From assembly GCA_964389525.1 (NCBI GenBank), contig CAYMEX010000001.1:124001-188000 (forward strand): DNA of 64,000 nt. Direction: 5' to 3'. A model generated the notes under the pieces. It was given only the letters and a program-made list of their open reading frames with translations. It did no database searches and was not told the origin of the DNA. Within the stretch, counting starts at the first letter, position 1, and every line of letters begins with the position of its first letter. Shown here piece after piece: positions 1-8,626 of the stretch. The DNA is from JAFLTL01 sp964389525. Its GTDB lineage: Bacteria; Bacteroidota; Bacteroidia; Bacteroidales; Muribaculaceae. Position numbers and translations under genes: made by a program.

Positions 1-512
1 TGTTCGGCGGTCTGCTCGAACGCACGCTCGGGTCGGCCCGATTCCTGTTCTACTACATATCGTGCGGCATCGGAGCCGCGCTGATACAGGAGGGTGTCTA
101 CGCCATAATGATCGGCAACGCCGAGTCGCACCTCACACCGCAGATGATCGACGAGGTGATGAAAAACGGCGCGGGCATCATAGCGCAGGGGATGAATTAT
201 GTCGAACCGGCCCTCGGGCATTTCAACATACTGCTCAACAACGCCACTGTCGGAGCGTCGGGAGCCATCTACGGCATACTGCTCGCTTTCGGCATGCTCT
301 GGCCCAACATGCCGCTATATATCATGTTCATACCTGTGCCTGTCAAGGCAAAGTGGATGGTGGCCGGATATGCCGGCATCGAGCTTCTTCTCGGCCTCCA
401 GAACAGCATGGGCGACAATGTGGCGCACTTCGCCCACCTCGGCGGAATGCTCATAGGCCTGATAATGATACTCTACTGGAAGCGCAGCGGACTTTTCCGC
501 AGCGGTTGGTAA
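1..512 (+). CDS. Rhomboid family intramembrane serine protease (5' partial)
   Basis: The open frame enters from the left edge (first full codon at base 3) and stops at 510-512, so only the C-terminal ~169 residues are present. The rhomboid signature is clear: a GASGAIYG segment carrying the catalytic serine, followed about 60 residues later by FAHLGG with the partner histidine, each inside hydrophobic segments. Members cleave transmembrane substrates within the inner membrane; the substrate cannot be predicted. A second rhomboid starts 13 bases downstream, so the two are probably co-transcribed. The missing N-terminus would hold the first membrane segments. The family call is secure. Confidence 0.9.
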   Translation, partial: FGGLLERTLGSARFLFYYISCGIGAALIQEGVYAIMIGNAESHLTPQMIDEVMKNGAGIIAQGMNYVEPALGHFNILLNNATVGASGAIYGILLAFGMLWPNMPLYIMFIPVPVKAKWMVAGYAGIELLLGLQNSMGDNVAHFAHLGGMLIGLIMILYWKRSGLFRSGW

Positions 513-525
513 GTCACTGCCACAT

Positions 526-1383
526 ATGACCTGGCTCTACAGATTCAAGGCCTGGTGGCTGACGCGCTCGCTGGCCGTTCGCATCATCATCATAAACGTG
601 GCTGTGCTCGTCGCCGGCCGCGTCGCGGGGCTGATCATATCGGCCGCCACAGGGCTGAGCGCGAGCATCGTGTTCGACTGGCTCGCCATGCCGCCCGATG
701 CCGCCCAATGGCTCGTGAAGCCGTGGACCACGCTCACCTACATGTTCACGCAGGAAGACGTATGGCACGCGGCTCTCAACATGCTCTGGCTCTACGGCTT
801 CGCCACGATATTCCGCCTGACGTGCACGTCGCGCCAGTTGCTTGGGCTGTATCTGCTCGGCGGACTCGGCGGCGCCGCCCTCTATGCCCTCGTAGCCTAC
901 ACCGATGCGCAGCTGGCGGGAAGCGGTCTGCTCGGCTCGTCGGCCGCCGTGCTCGCCATCATCACCGGCACGGCCATCGTCATGCCCGACTTCGAGGTGC
1001 GCGTCTTCCTGTTCGGCATGGTGCGCATAAAGTGGATCGCCCTCATCCTTGCCGTGCTGTTTCTCGCCGGGAGCGGCCTGAGCGCCACGGGCGCGCTGAC
1101 ACACATCGGCGGCATTGCCGTCGGATCCCTCTTCGGGCTGAGGATGCGTAGCGGCCACGACATAACCGCGCCGCTCAACCACGCGCTCGACTCGCTGGCC
1201 AATATGCTGCGTCCGCGCCGTCCCGATCCCTGGAAACGCACGGCAGCACACACAGCCGCCACGCCTCCTCCGCCACGCCGCAATGTCGACGATATTCTTG
1301 ACAAAATCAAGCATTCGGGCTACGCATCGCTCTCCGACGACGAAAAGCGACGTTTTTTTGATTTCACCAACCGAAGAAACTGA
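526..1383 (+). CDS. Rhomboid family intramembrane serine protease
   Basis: A 285-residue polytopic membrane protein. The catalytic serine lies in LLGSSAAVLAI (around residue 137), a GxSxx variant common in Bacteroidetes rhomboids, and the histidine in LTHIGGIAVG (around residue 190). A cytosolic tail of ~75 residues ends in a conserved-looking DDILDKIKHSGYASLSDDEK segment typical of Bacteroidetes rhomboids, of unknown role. It follows the partial rhomboid by 13 bases and is a divergent paralogue rather than a recent duplicate: the first has GASGA, this one GSSAA. The ATG at 526 gives a sensible cytosolic N-terminus before the first membrane helix. Confidence 0.88.
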   Translation: MTWLYRFKAWWLTRSLAVRIIIINVAVLVAGRVAGLIISAATGLSASIVFDWLAMPPDAAQWLVKPWTTLTYMFTQEDVWHAALNMLWLYGFATIFRLTCTSRQLLGLYLLGGLGGAALYALVAYTDAQLAGSGLLGSSAAVLAIITGTAIVMPDFEVRVFLFGMVRIKWIALILAVLFLAGSGLSATGALTHIGGIAVGSLFGLRMRSGHDITAPLNHALDSLANMLRPRRPDPWKRTAAHTAATPPPPRRNVDDILDKIKHSGYASLSDDEKRRFFDFTNRRN

Positions 1384-1384
1384 C

Positions 1385-1392
1385 TAAATTTG
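1385..1392 (+). promoter_or_regulatory. Candidate Bacteroidetes -7 box for the RNA methyltransferase
   Basis: TAAATTTG matches the TAnnTTTG -7 consensus and lies ~37 bases before the ATG at 1429. A TTTG at 1357-1360 could be the -33 element, although the 24-base spacer is a little long. An AGGAGG Shine-Dalgarno at 1416-1421 precedes the start, unusual in Bacteroidetes, where strong SD motifs are rare. Confidence 0.45.
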
Positions 1393-1428
1393 CACCCATA
1401 AACCCAACCCACCACAGGAGGAAACAAA

Positions 1429-3036
1429 ATGGAGCGATTTGAAATGGTGGCCAAAACCTTCCAGGGCCTTGAAGAGATTTTGGCAGAAGAATTACGCGGG
1501 ATCGGCGCAGAGAACGTGCAGCCCGGATGCCGCATGGTGTCGTTCGACGGAACACTTGAGACGCTTTACCGCGCCAACATGTGCTGCCGCACGGCTCTCA
1601 GGATTTTAAAACCCTTCTATAAATTCTTCGCTTCGTCGACCGACGAGCTTTATGAGATGGCGAAGGAATTTGACTGGGCGTCGCTCTTCGGCCCCGACAA
1701 GACTTTTGCGGTCGACACTGTCGCAAACAGCGAGGAGTTCAGCCACTCGCGCTACGCCACCTACCGCGTGAAAGACGCGATTGTCGACTGGTTCCGCGAC
1801 CATTTCGGCGACAAGCGTCCGCGTGTGTCGACCCAGGATGCCGACATACTCATCAATCTCCACATCGACGGCGACCGCGTCACTCTCTCGCTCGACAGTT
1901 CGGGTGAATCGCTCCACAAGCGCGGCTACCGCGTGGCACAGACCGAAGCGCCCATCAACGAGGTGCTTGCCGCCGGCATCATACTCCGGTCGGGCTGGCG
2001 TGGCGAGACAACGCTCATCGACCCGATGTGCGGATCGGGCACATTTCTTATCGAGGCCGCGCTCATCGCAGCCAACATCAATCCCGGCGTGTTCCGCTCA
2101 CGGTTCGCTTTCGAGAACTGGAAGGATTTTGACGCCGATCTGTTTGACAGCATCTACAACGACGACTCGCAGGAGCGCGAGGTGACGTGCCGCATTATCG
2201 GCGCCGACATCTCGTCGGCCGCAGTCGCTATAGCTCAGCGCAACATACGCAGCGCGGGCGTTCAGAAATACATCGACATCGAGGCCAAGGCCCTCGCCCA
2301 GTGGGACGATGCTCCCGAGGGAGGCGTGATGATCACCAACCCGCCCTATGGCGAGCGCATAAACGTGGCCGACATGGAGGGACTCTACACCATGCTCGGA
2401 AGCAAGCTCAAGCATGTATTCCAGGGCTATCACGCATGGGTGATAGGCTATCGCGAGGAGTATTTCGCGAAAATCGGTCTCGCCCCGTCAGAGAAGATAC
2501 CTCTGCTCAACGGCGCACTGCAGTGCACGCTCATGGAGTATGTGATCTTCGAGGGCAAACGCCGTGATTTCCGCAAGGCTGGGGGCGAGTTCAAGCACCG
2601 CGACCGCTTTGACCAGAGCAAGGAACGCAAACCCGCACGACGTCGCCCGAGCGACGAGGAGTGGGGTGCAGGAGCGGCACGCAAAGGCTTCGGCGGACGC
2701 GACGGACGCCAGACACCGGGCGACCGTTTCCGCAAGGCATTCGACAAGGCTGACGGCCGTAAGCGTCAGCAGTCATCCGACCGCCGCAACGGCGCAAAAG
2801 AGGGCTTCCGCGACCACGATGAAAAAGAGAAACGCAGCAGCGGACGACGCTTCGCCGACAGCCCTTATCCTTTCCGCAAGGACAAGAAAGAGAATACGGG
2901 GCTTGTGATCGAGGGCAAGACACCCTCGCTGCCACCGAGCGAAGGTCCCATCATGCGCGAGCGTCGCGCCGGATGGAAAACCCGCCCCGACTTCTCCAAG
3001 CGAAACGACAACGACACCAACGATAACAACGACTAA
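1429..3036 (+). CDS. THUMP-domain class I SAM-dependent RNA methyltransferase (RlmL/YcbY-like)
   Basis: A 535-residue protein. The N-terminal ~150 residues fit a THUMP RNA-binding domain. The methyltransferase follows, with the SAM-binding segment DPMCGSGTFLIEAAL near residue 200 and the catalytic TNPPYGERI motif near residue 302, the NPPY signature of N2-guanine/N6-adenine methylation. The family modifies guanines in 23S rRNA (E. coli RlmL makes m2G2445); the exact target here is inferred. From about residue 380 a ~150-residue extension is strongly basic and low in complexity, rich in Arg, Lys, Asp and Gly, and probably disordered and RNA-contacting. The start is supported by an AGGAGG motif 7 bases upstream. 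purD follows after 5 bases. Confidence 0.88.
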   Translation: MERFEMVAKTFQGLEEILAEELRGIGAENVQPGCRMVSFDGTLETLYRANMCCRTALRILKPFYKFFASSTDELYEMAKEFDWASLFGPDKTFAVDTVANSEEFSHSRYATYRVKDAIVDWFRDHFGDKRPRVSTQDADILINLHIDGDRVTLSLDSSGESLHKRGYRVAQTEAPINEVLAAGIILRSGWRGETTLIDPMCGSGTFLIEAALIAANINPGVFRSRFAFENWKDFDADLFDSIYNDDSQEREVTCRIIGADISSAAVAIAQRNIRSAGVQKYIDIEAKALAQWDDAPEGGVMITNPPYGERINVADMEGLYTMLGSKLKHVFQGYHAWVIGYREEYFAKIGLAPSEKIPLLNGALQCTLMEYVIFEGKRRDFRKAGGEFKHRDRFDQSKERKPARRRPSDEEWGAGAARKGFGGRDGRQTPGDRFRKAFDKADGRKRQQSSDRRNGAKEGFRDHDEKEKRSSGRRFADSPYPFRKDKKENTGLVIEGKTPSLPPSEGPIMRERRAGWKTRPDFSKRNDNDTNDNND

Positions 3037-3041
3037 TCATC

Positions 3042-4316
3042 ATGCGCATACTTCTGCTCGGCAGCGGCGGCCGCGAATCGGCTCTCGCCTGGAAAATCTC
3101 AAAAAGTCCTAAAGTAGAGAAACTATATATCGCTCCCGGAAACGGCGGTACGGACGCTTATGGCGAAAACCTGCAGCTTAGTCCGCTCGATTTTCCCGCA
3201 GTAGAGAAAACTGTCGGGGAGCTCGGCATCGACATGATTGTCGTAGGCAACGAGGATCCGCTCGTAGCCGGCATAACCGATTACTTCGACGGAAAAGGCG
3301 TGCTTGTGGTCGGCCCGACAAAAGCCGGAGCCGAGCTTGAGGGAAGCAAGGATGTGGCCAAGGCATTCATGGTGCGCCACGGCATACCTACAGCCCGCTA
3401 CCGCAGCTTCACTGCCGACACGCTCGCCGACGGCGTGGCGTTTCTCGAAACGCTCAATGCACCCTATGTGCTCAAGGCCGACGGACTCGCCGCAGGCAAA
3501 GGCGTGCTCATCATCGACTCGCTCGACGAGGCCAAGAAGGCTCTTGCCGAGATGCTCGGAGGCATGTTCGGCAAGTCATCGTCGACAGTCGTCATCGAGG
3601 AGTTTCTGAGCGGTATAGAGTGCTCGGTATTCGTGCTCACCGACGGCAAGGGCGGCTACCGCATCCTTCCCGTAGCCAAAGACTACAAACGCATCGGCGA
3701 GGGCGACACTGGCCTCAACACAGGCGGCATGGGAGCGGTGAGCCCCGTCCCGTTTGCCGACGACACTTTCATGCAGAAAGTAGAGGAGCGCATCATACGT
3801 CCCACCGTCGAGGGGCTGATCGAGGAGAACCGTGTCTACCGTGGCTTTATCTTCTTCGGCCTGATCAACGTCGGGGGCGAACCGATGGTGATCGAGTACA
3901 ACGTGCGCATGGGCGACCCCGAGACCGAGGCCGTGATGCCGCGTATCGACTCAGATATCGTCCCGCTGCTTGAGGCAGCCGCCAAGGGCGATCTCGGCGA
4001 TCTGCCGCTGAAGCATTCCGAGCTTGCCGCCGCTACGGTCATCGCTGTTTCGGGCGGTTATCCCGAAGCCTACGAGAAGGGCAAGACCATCACCGGCATA
4101 GCCGAGGCGTCGGAAAATTCGCTCATCTTCCATGCAGGCACCAAAGCGGCCGACGGTTCTACGGTGACTTCGGGCGGACGCGTGCTGGCCGTCACATCGC
4201 TTGCACCCACGCTCCCCGAGGCACTCGCGTGCAGCTATCAGTCGCTATCACATATCAAGTTCGACGGCATGGCTTTCCGCCGTGACATCGGCCGCGACGT
4301 CACCACAGCAAAGTGA
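3042..4316 (+). CDS. purD: Phosphoribosylamine--glycine ligase (GAR synthetase)
   Basis: The 424-residue protein matches PurD throughout. It opens with MRILLLGSGGRESALAWK, the family's N-terminal nucleotide-fold signature. The ATP-grasp core includes LKADGLAAGKGV (around residue 148), DYKRIGEGDTGLNTGGMGA (around 216-234) and EYNVRMGDPETEAVMPR (around 285-301). It catalyses ATP-dependent ligation of glycine to phosphoribosylamine, the second step of de novo purine synthesis, in the cytosol. Length is normal for the family. It starts 5 bases after the methyltransferase and its stop overlaps the GTG start of the next gene, suggesting an operon. Confidence 0.97.
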   Translation: MRILLLGSGGRESALAWKISKSPKVEKLYIAPGNGGTDAYGENLQLSPLDFPAVEKTVGELGIDMIVVGNEDPLVAGITDYFDGKGVLVVGPTKAGAELEGSKDVAKAFMVRHGIPTARYRSFTADTLADGVAFLETLNAPYVLKADGLAAGKGVLIIDSLDEAKKALAEMLGGMFGKSSSTVVIEEFLSGIECSVFVLTDGKGGYRILPVAKDYKRIGEGDTGLNTGGMGAVSPVPFADDTFMQKVEERIIRPTVEGLIEENRVYRGFIFFGLINVGGEPMVIEYNVRMGDPETEAVMPRIDSDIVPLLEAAAKGDLGDLPLKHSELAAATVIAVSGGYPEAYEKGKTITGIAEASENSLIFHAGTKAADGSTVTSGGRVLAVTSLAPTLPEALACSYQSLSHIKFDGMAFRRDIGRDVTTAK

Positions 4317-5293
4317 AGACATCTCCGACTAAATACATACACTCTCGTGCGGCGGCAATCATCCTGGTGATTGCCGCCGTATGCGCTGCTTTGGCGAAGC
4401 TGCCGCTATCGGCTCAGGCCGAAACGGCTCCGTCGCTATTCCCAGGTCCGGGCACATGGCTGCCGGCAGGCACCGCGTCGTTTGTCCTCAACATGACCGT
4501 AAACGCCGCCATCGCCTTCATGCTTCTTGTCATCAACCGTCTGTACCGCCTCATGCGCACGATAACATGGGTGTTTGTCGGACTGTTTTTCTTCATGCAG
4601 CTTGCACAGCCGGAAGCACTCGGCTACTTCTGCGGCGGATCGTTTCTCGCTCTCACTGCCCTAACGCTCACCGCACTGCTTTTCTCCACCTACGCCGACC
4701 CGGCATGCACGCGGTCGACCTATCTGCTATTCATGCTGCTCGCGCTTGCGGCGCTTTTCCAGTACAACATCATATTTCTTCTGCCTGTCTTTCTCCTCGG
4801 CATAGTGCAGATGAAGACTTTTGACACACGCACTCTGCTTGCGTGCGTCATGGGGCTCGTCACTCCGCTCTGGATCCTCATAGGGTTCGGCATTGTCAGG
4901 CCCGACGCGCTTCTTTCCATGCCGTTTTTCGACGCGGCCTCGCCGGTTGCGGCAGAGAGCGACCACACGGTCTACATAACACGACTTCTCACGACGGCAT
5001 TCACCGGCAGCATCGGACTTATCTTCACCTTTGCCAATTTTATAAAAGTGATGAGCTACAATTCGGCGCGACGCGCCTTCAACGGCTTTTTCACGATCCT
5101 TTTTCTCGCCACAATCGTGCTGATTGTCGCCGATTACCGCAATCACACCCTCTACATACCGCTACTAGACATTCTCGCCGCCTATCAGGCCGGACACTTC
5201 TTTGCCACACGCCGCTACCGCCTCAGCTACATACCGGTGTGCATCATACTGTGCATATATGCGGCGATAGCGGCCATACCCGTTATTCTATGA
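4313..5293 (+). CDS. Uncharacterised polytopic inner-membrane protein
   Basis: A 326-residue, very hydrophobic protein with roughly nine or ten predicted membrane spans and short polar loops. I do not recognise a specific family; similar membrane proteins of unknown function occur in Bacteroidetes near housekeeping genes. The start is GTG at 4313, overlapping the purD stop (GTGA), and its own stop overlaps the DHFR start (ATGA at 5290-5293), so purD, this gene and the DHFR gene look translationally coupled. No catalytic motif or soluble domain is evident. It might be a transporter or a polymerase-like membrane protein, but nothing in the sequence decides this. Confidence 0.75.
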   Translation: MKTSPTKYIHSRAAAIILVIAAVCAALAKLPLSAQAETAPSLFPGPGTWLPAGTASFVLNMTVNAAIAFMLLVINRLYRLMRTITWVFVGLFFFMQLAQPEALGYFCGGSFLALTALTLTALLFSTYADPACTRSTYLLFMLLALAALFQYNIIFLLPVFLLGIVQMKTFDTRTLLACVMGLVTPLWILIGFGIVRPDALLSMPFFDAASPVAAESDHTVYITRLLTTAFTGSIGLIFTFANFIKVMSYNSARRAFNGFFTILFLATIVLIVADYRNHTLYIPLLDILAAYQAGHFFATRRYRLSYIPVCIILCIYAAIAAIPVIL

Positions 5294-5781
5294 TCACAAT
5301 ACTCGTAGCCGTGACAACCGATCTTGCCATCGGCAAAAACGGCGACCAGCTGTACTACATCTCGGCCGATCTGCGCCGTTTCCGCGAGTTCACGACAGGG
5401 CACACCATCGTCATGGGGCGCAAGACTTTCGACGCACTGCCTAAGGGGGCACTGCCTAATCGCCGCAACATAGTGGTGAGCCGGCAGCAGGGGCTGACGA
5501 TCCCGGGTGCCGATGTCGCCGCCTCGCTCGACGAAGCCGTCGGGATCGCCGGCGACGATGATATTTTCATCATAGGCGGCGCGCAGATCTACAATGCAGC
5601 CATGCCGCTCGCCGACTGCATAGAGCTGACTGAAATCGAAGCCACGCGCCCCGATGCCGACACTTTTTTCCCCGCCATCGACCCCGACCGGTGGCAGACC
5701 GTGGCTATCACCGAGGCCGAGACCGATCCGCGCTCCGGCGTCAGATACCGCTACCGCACACTCCGCCGCGTAAAGCCGTAG
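5290..5781 (+). CDS. folA: Dihydrofolate reductase
   Basis: 163 residues from the ATG at 5290, which overlaps the stop of the preceding gene by four bases. Classical DHFR landmarks are in order: ITILVAVTTDLAIGKNGDQL at the N-terminus (the Met20-loop region), HTIVMGRKTFDALP with the NADPH-binding GRKT, NRRNIVVSR, and FIIGGAQIYNAAM with the conserved GG cofactor loop. It reduces dihydrofolate to tetrahydrofolate with NADPH for one-carbon metabolism, which fits the purine-synthesis neighbour upstream. A longer open frame extends 5' of this start, but it overlaps the membrane protein in another frame and has no DHFR homology. Confidence 0.95.
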   Translation: MITILVAVTTDLAIGKNGDQLYYISADLRRFREFTTGHTIVMGRKTFDALPKGALPNRRNIVVSRQQGLTIPGADVAASLDEAVGIAGDDDIFIIGGAQIYNAAMPLADCIELTEIEATRPDADTFFPAIDPDRWQTVAITEAETDPRSGVRYRYRTLRRVKP

Positions 5782-5820
5782 TGTCGTGAACTATTGACAT
5801 GCGGCTCACGTTATAGTGGC

Positions 5821-6045
5821 ATGAGACGCTTCAACTTTAAAAGCCGGATTTCGTGGTTGCTTATCGCTCTTGCCGGAGCTGTAGGCGGCAATATGCTGTC
5901 GGGGTGCGGGACAATAAGAAGTTACTGGGGTATAGAGAACGAATATGAATGGGGTGACGGCTACTATGACGACCATCATCACCATCATAAACCACCCAAA
6001 CATAAGAAGCATAAGAAGCACAAGAAACACCGTCACGATGACTAA
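5821..6045 (+). CDS. Small histidine/lysine-rich lipoprotein
   Basis: 74 residues from the ATG at 5821; an ATG at 5794 would add nine residues in front of the basic n-region and looks less likely. The N-terminus is a lipoprotein signal with hydrophobic core and lipobox LSGC, acylated cysteine at residue 29. The mature part is only ~45 residues: an acidic/aromatic stretch, a run of five histidines, and repeated KHKKHKKHKKH with a C-terminal RHDD. Such tails bind divalent metals or polyanions in other proteins; that role is inference. A GCCGCA/TGCGGC hairpin (6052-6080) follows without a T-run. Confidence 0.65.
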   Translation: MRRFNFKSRISWLLIALAGAVGGNMLSGCGTIRSYWGIENEYEWGDGYYDDHHHHHKPPKHKKHKKHKKHRHDD

Positions 6046-6131
6046 CGTGAAGCCGCACCCTCAATCACTGGGGATGCGGCCTCCGATGGTTAATACCTAA
6101 TCCTATTATAATCTTATTATAGAGCCTGTTT

Positions 6132-7580
6132 TTAGAGGCTGTCGCCGAAGTCTTCCTTGAACTTGGCTACAAGATCTTCCTGCCAGTGGCCGATCTCTTT
6201 CATGCGGCCGAAGAAGAAGCGGAGCACTTTCGGCTCCATCGTCCATTGCAGGCCGCCTATAATCTGACGGTTGTCCCACACCCACTTCACGCGGTCGGCC
6301 ACGTACTTGATCTGCGAGAGCGTGTAGACGCGGCGGGGCACGGCCAGACGCTGCAGCTCCAGCTCGGCATAGCGCTCCGTGCCGTCGGGCTCGCGCTGCT
6401 CCGATACTGTGCCGCGCTCCATGCCGCGTATGCCGCCGGCGATGTAGATGGCCGCGCCCACGGCTGCCGCCGGGTATTGGCTATGAGGCATGTCGGGCAC
6501 AAACTCCGAGCAGTTGAGGTGGGCGCCGAGACCGCCCGCCGGAGTTATCACAGGCACACCGTAGTCGTCGAGCTCCTTCACCAGATATGATATGAACTCC
6601 GGTCCCTGATTGATGTACTCCATGTCGAGCGACTCATAGAGTCCCTGTGCGAGAGCCTCCATAGAGCGCACTTCCATGCCGCCATAGGTGAGGAATCCCT
6701 CATAGAGAGGTATATATTCCATCATCTCGTTGGTGTACTTCGGGTCGACGCTGCATATGATGCCGCCGCGCGAGAATCCGAGTTTGCGGGCCGAGAAATA
6801 GATGATGTCGATCTTCGACGCGAGCAGGTGATAGATCTCGCGTGTAGTCATGTACTTGCACTGCGCCTCGCGGGTCTTCATGAAGTAGACGTTGTCTTGC
6901 AGCAGCGACGCGTCGAGCACCGACTTGATGCCGTATTTGTGGCAGACGTCGGCGACGGCGAGCATGTTTTCAAGCGACACCGGCTGGCCGCCGATGAGGT
7001 TGGTGCCGGCCTCGATGCGCACAAACGCCACATTCTCCGCGCCATGCTTCTCGATGGTAGCCTTAAGCTCCTCAAGGTCAAAATCGCCTTTGAACGGGTT
7101 GTCGCTCGTAGGCTCCAGGCCCTTGCGGCTCACGACCTCGATGACCTCGCCGCCAAGACGGGTGATGTGGGCTTTGGTAGTGGTGAAGTGGAAGTTCATG
7201 ATGGCCACCTGACCCGGCTTCACATAGGCTTCGGCAAGGATATTTTCGCACGCGCGTCCCTGATGGGCGGGGAGCACGTTGTCGCAGCCGAACACCTCTT
7301 TCACCGCGGCCTTCACACGGTTGAACGTCTCACTGCCGGCATACGAGTCATCGGCCTGAAACATGGCGGCCGTCTGGAGATCCGACATGCCGTTGACACC
7401 CGAGTCGGTGAGCATGTCGAGATACACATCGCGGTTCTGGAGGAGAAACGTGTTGTTGCCGGCATCCTGTATGGCACGCAGACGCTCCTCCACCGGGAGA
7501 AGACGAAGTTTCTGCACTACACGCACTTTGTGCATCTCAAGAGGCACCTGATTTTCCGATTTATAGAATTTTACGGCCAT
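6132..7580 (-). CDS. tnaA: Tryptophanase-family beta-eliminating lyase
   Basis: 482 residues, the usual length for tryptophanase/tyrosine phenol-lyase. Landmarks include LTDSGVNGMSDLQ (around 58-70), the DDSYAGSETF segment, LPAHQGRACENIL and VRIEAGTNLIGGQPVS. The PLP-binding lysine is probably Lys266 in FSARKLGFSRGG, where the more usual KK doublet is RK. The C-terminal REPDGTE and LPRRVYTLSQI segments are also family-typical. Tryptophanases release indole, pyruvate and ammonia from tryptophan; tyrosine phenol-lyase cannot be fully excluded from sequence alone. It is divergent from an AraC-type gene with candidate operator repeats between them, so local control is likely. Confidence 0.82.
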   Translation of the reverse strand: MAVKFYKSENQVPLEMHKVRVVQKLRLLPVEERLRAIQDAGNNTFLLQNRDVYLDMLTDSGVNGMSDLQTAAMFQADDSYAGSETFNRVKAAVKEVFGCDNVLPAHQGRACENILAEAYVKPGQVAIMNFHFTTTKAHITRLGGEVIEVVSRKGLEPTSDNPFKGDFDLEELKATIEKHGAENVAFVRIEAGTNLIGGQPVSLENMLAVADVCHKYGIKSVLDASLLQDNVYFMKTREAQCKYMTTREIYHLLASKIDIIYFSARKLGFSRGGIICSVDPKYTNEMMEYIPLYEGFLTYGGMEVRSMEALAQGLYESLDMEYINQGPEFISYLVKELDDYGVPVITPAGGLGAHLNCSEFVPDMPHSQYPAAAVGAAIYIAGGIRGMERGTVSEQREPDGTERYAELELQRLAVPRRVYTLSQIKYVADRVKWVWDNRQIIGGLQWTMEPKVLRFFFGRMKEIGHWQEDLVAKFKEDFGDSL

Positions 7581-7615
7581 TTTCTTTACTGATTATATCG
7601 TGTTTTTGTTTTTCT

Positions 7616-7623
7616 CAAAAGTA
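7616..7623 (-). promoter_or_regulatory. Candidate -7 box of the tryptophanase-family gene
   Basis: On the minus strand this reads TACTTTTG, a match to TAnnTTTG, ~36 bases upstream of the start at 7580. No convincing -33 TTTG is visible at the expected distance, which would suit an activator-dependent promoter. Confidence 0.4.
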
Positions 7624-7667
7624 TCGGGTTTGACGCGCCCGATCACGAACATTATTACTTTTTAAAA

Positions 7668-7721
7668 GACCATTATCACCGATTGGGGTAATTTGTACCA
7701 TAGTTACCTACCATTATTACC
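7668..7721. promoter_or_regulatory. Three 13-bp direct repeats, candidate AraC-type operator
   Basis: Three near-identical units are visible: GACCATTATCACC (7668-7680), TACCATAGTTACC (7696-7708) and TACCATTATTACC (7709-7721), the last two abutting and the first 15 bases away. AraC-family proteins typically bind paired direct half-sites. These lie between the divergent lyase and AraC genes, the last unit ending 8 bases before the -7 box of the regulator gene. Autoregulation plus control of the lyase is the natural inference. Confidence 0.55.
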
Positions 7722-7728
7722 TTTTTAT

Positions 7729-7736
7729 TATCTTTG
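7729..7736 (+). promoter_or_regulatory. -7 box of the AraC gene, placed for a leaderless mRNA
   Basis: TATCTTTG is a perfect TAnnTTTG and ends only 5 bases before the ATG at 7742. Transcription would start at or next to the first codon, and no Shine-Dalgarno is present. Confidence 0.55.
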
Positions 7737-7741
7737 TCAAT

Positions 7742-8626
7742 ATGGTACAGGTAAAGGATATCGTACAGTTCAACTCCTATTTCTCGCAGCCGGCCGCCCA
7801 TCCGCTCATAGCAGTAGGTGATCTGTCGCGCGCCGACCAGTCGCTCTTCGATCCCACCGACTTCGGCATGTATTGCGTCGTGCTCATGGACACCAACTTC
7901 GGCGACCTCTCAAAAGACGGCAAACGCGTCAGTTATCGCTCGGAGACACTCTTCTCGCTCCGGCCAGGGCAGATAGTGGCTCTGCAGCGCAACAATGTGC
8001 AGCCGAGAGGCATGATGCTCGCTTTCCGCCCCGAGCTGCTTGAGAAAACCGGACTCGGGCGTGACTTCTACATGTTTCAGTTTTTCTTTTCCGATATACT
8101 TGAGGCCATAGAGCCGACACGCATCGAGCGAAACATCGTGATGAACTGTTTTAGCAATCTTCTGGCCGAACTCAACACGCCGCGCGACTACATGTCCGAC
8201 CAGCTGCTGCGTCTCGGCATCGGTCAGCTGCTGAGCTATGTCAAGCGTTTTTATGAGCGGCAGTTCACCGACATCACACGATCAAGCACATCGATCGTGC
8301 AGCGCCTCGACCATATCATCGACAATTACCTGTCGAGCGGACTTCCCGCTCAGAAAGGACAGCCCACGGTAGCCTGGTGCGCGGCAGAGTTCAACCTCAC
8401 TCCAAACTATTTCGGCGAGCTCATGCGGCGCGAGCTGCACATCACGGCGCAGGAATACATACAGCAGAAAATCATCGCCGCAGCCAAGCGTCTGCTCGAC
8501 ACGACAGCACTATCTGTCACCGAGATTGCCGAAGAGTTGGGCTTCGCCTATCCCAACCACTTCACACGCATGTTCTCGCGCCGCACCGGCCTCACTCCTC
8601 TCCGCTACCGCCACCGTCATCAGTAA
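7742..8626 (+). CDS. AraC/XylS-family transcriptional regulator
   Basis: 294 residues. The C-terminal ~100 residues hold two helix-turn-helix units, with typical segments AAEFNLTPNYFGELMRRE and, near the end, LSVTEIAEELGFAYPNHFTRMFSRRTGLTPLRYR. The N-terminal ~180 residues would be a cupin-like ligand-sensing domain, with no recognisable ligand motif. It is divergent from the tryptophanase-family gene, and its 3' end overlaps the convergent alpha-mannosidase gene by seven bases. The repeats at 7668-7721 are a plausible binding site, so it may control the lyase; control of the glycan locus on its other side is an alternative. The start codon sits directly after a -7 box. Confidence 0.9.
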   Translation: MVQVKDIVQFNSYFSQPAAHPLIAVGDLSRADQSLFDPTDFGMYCVVLMDTNFGDLSKDGKRVSYRSETLFSLRPGQIVALQRNNVQPRGMMLAFRPELLEKTGLGRDFYMFQFFFSDILEAIEPTRIERNIVMNCFSNLLAELNTPRDYMSDQLLRLGIGQLLSYVKRFYERQFTDITRSSTSIVQRLDHIIDNYLSSGLPAQKGQPTVAWCAAEFNLTPNYFGELMRRELHITAQEYIQQKIIAAAKRLLDTTALSVTEIAEELGFAYPNHFTRMFSRRTGLTPLRYRHRHQ

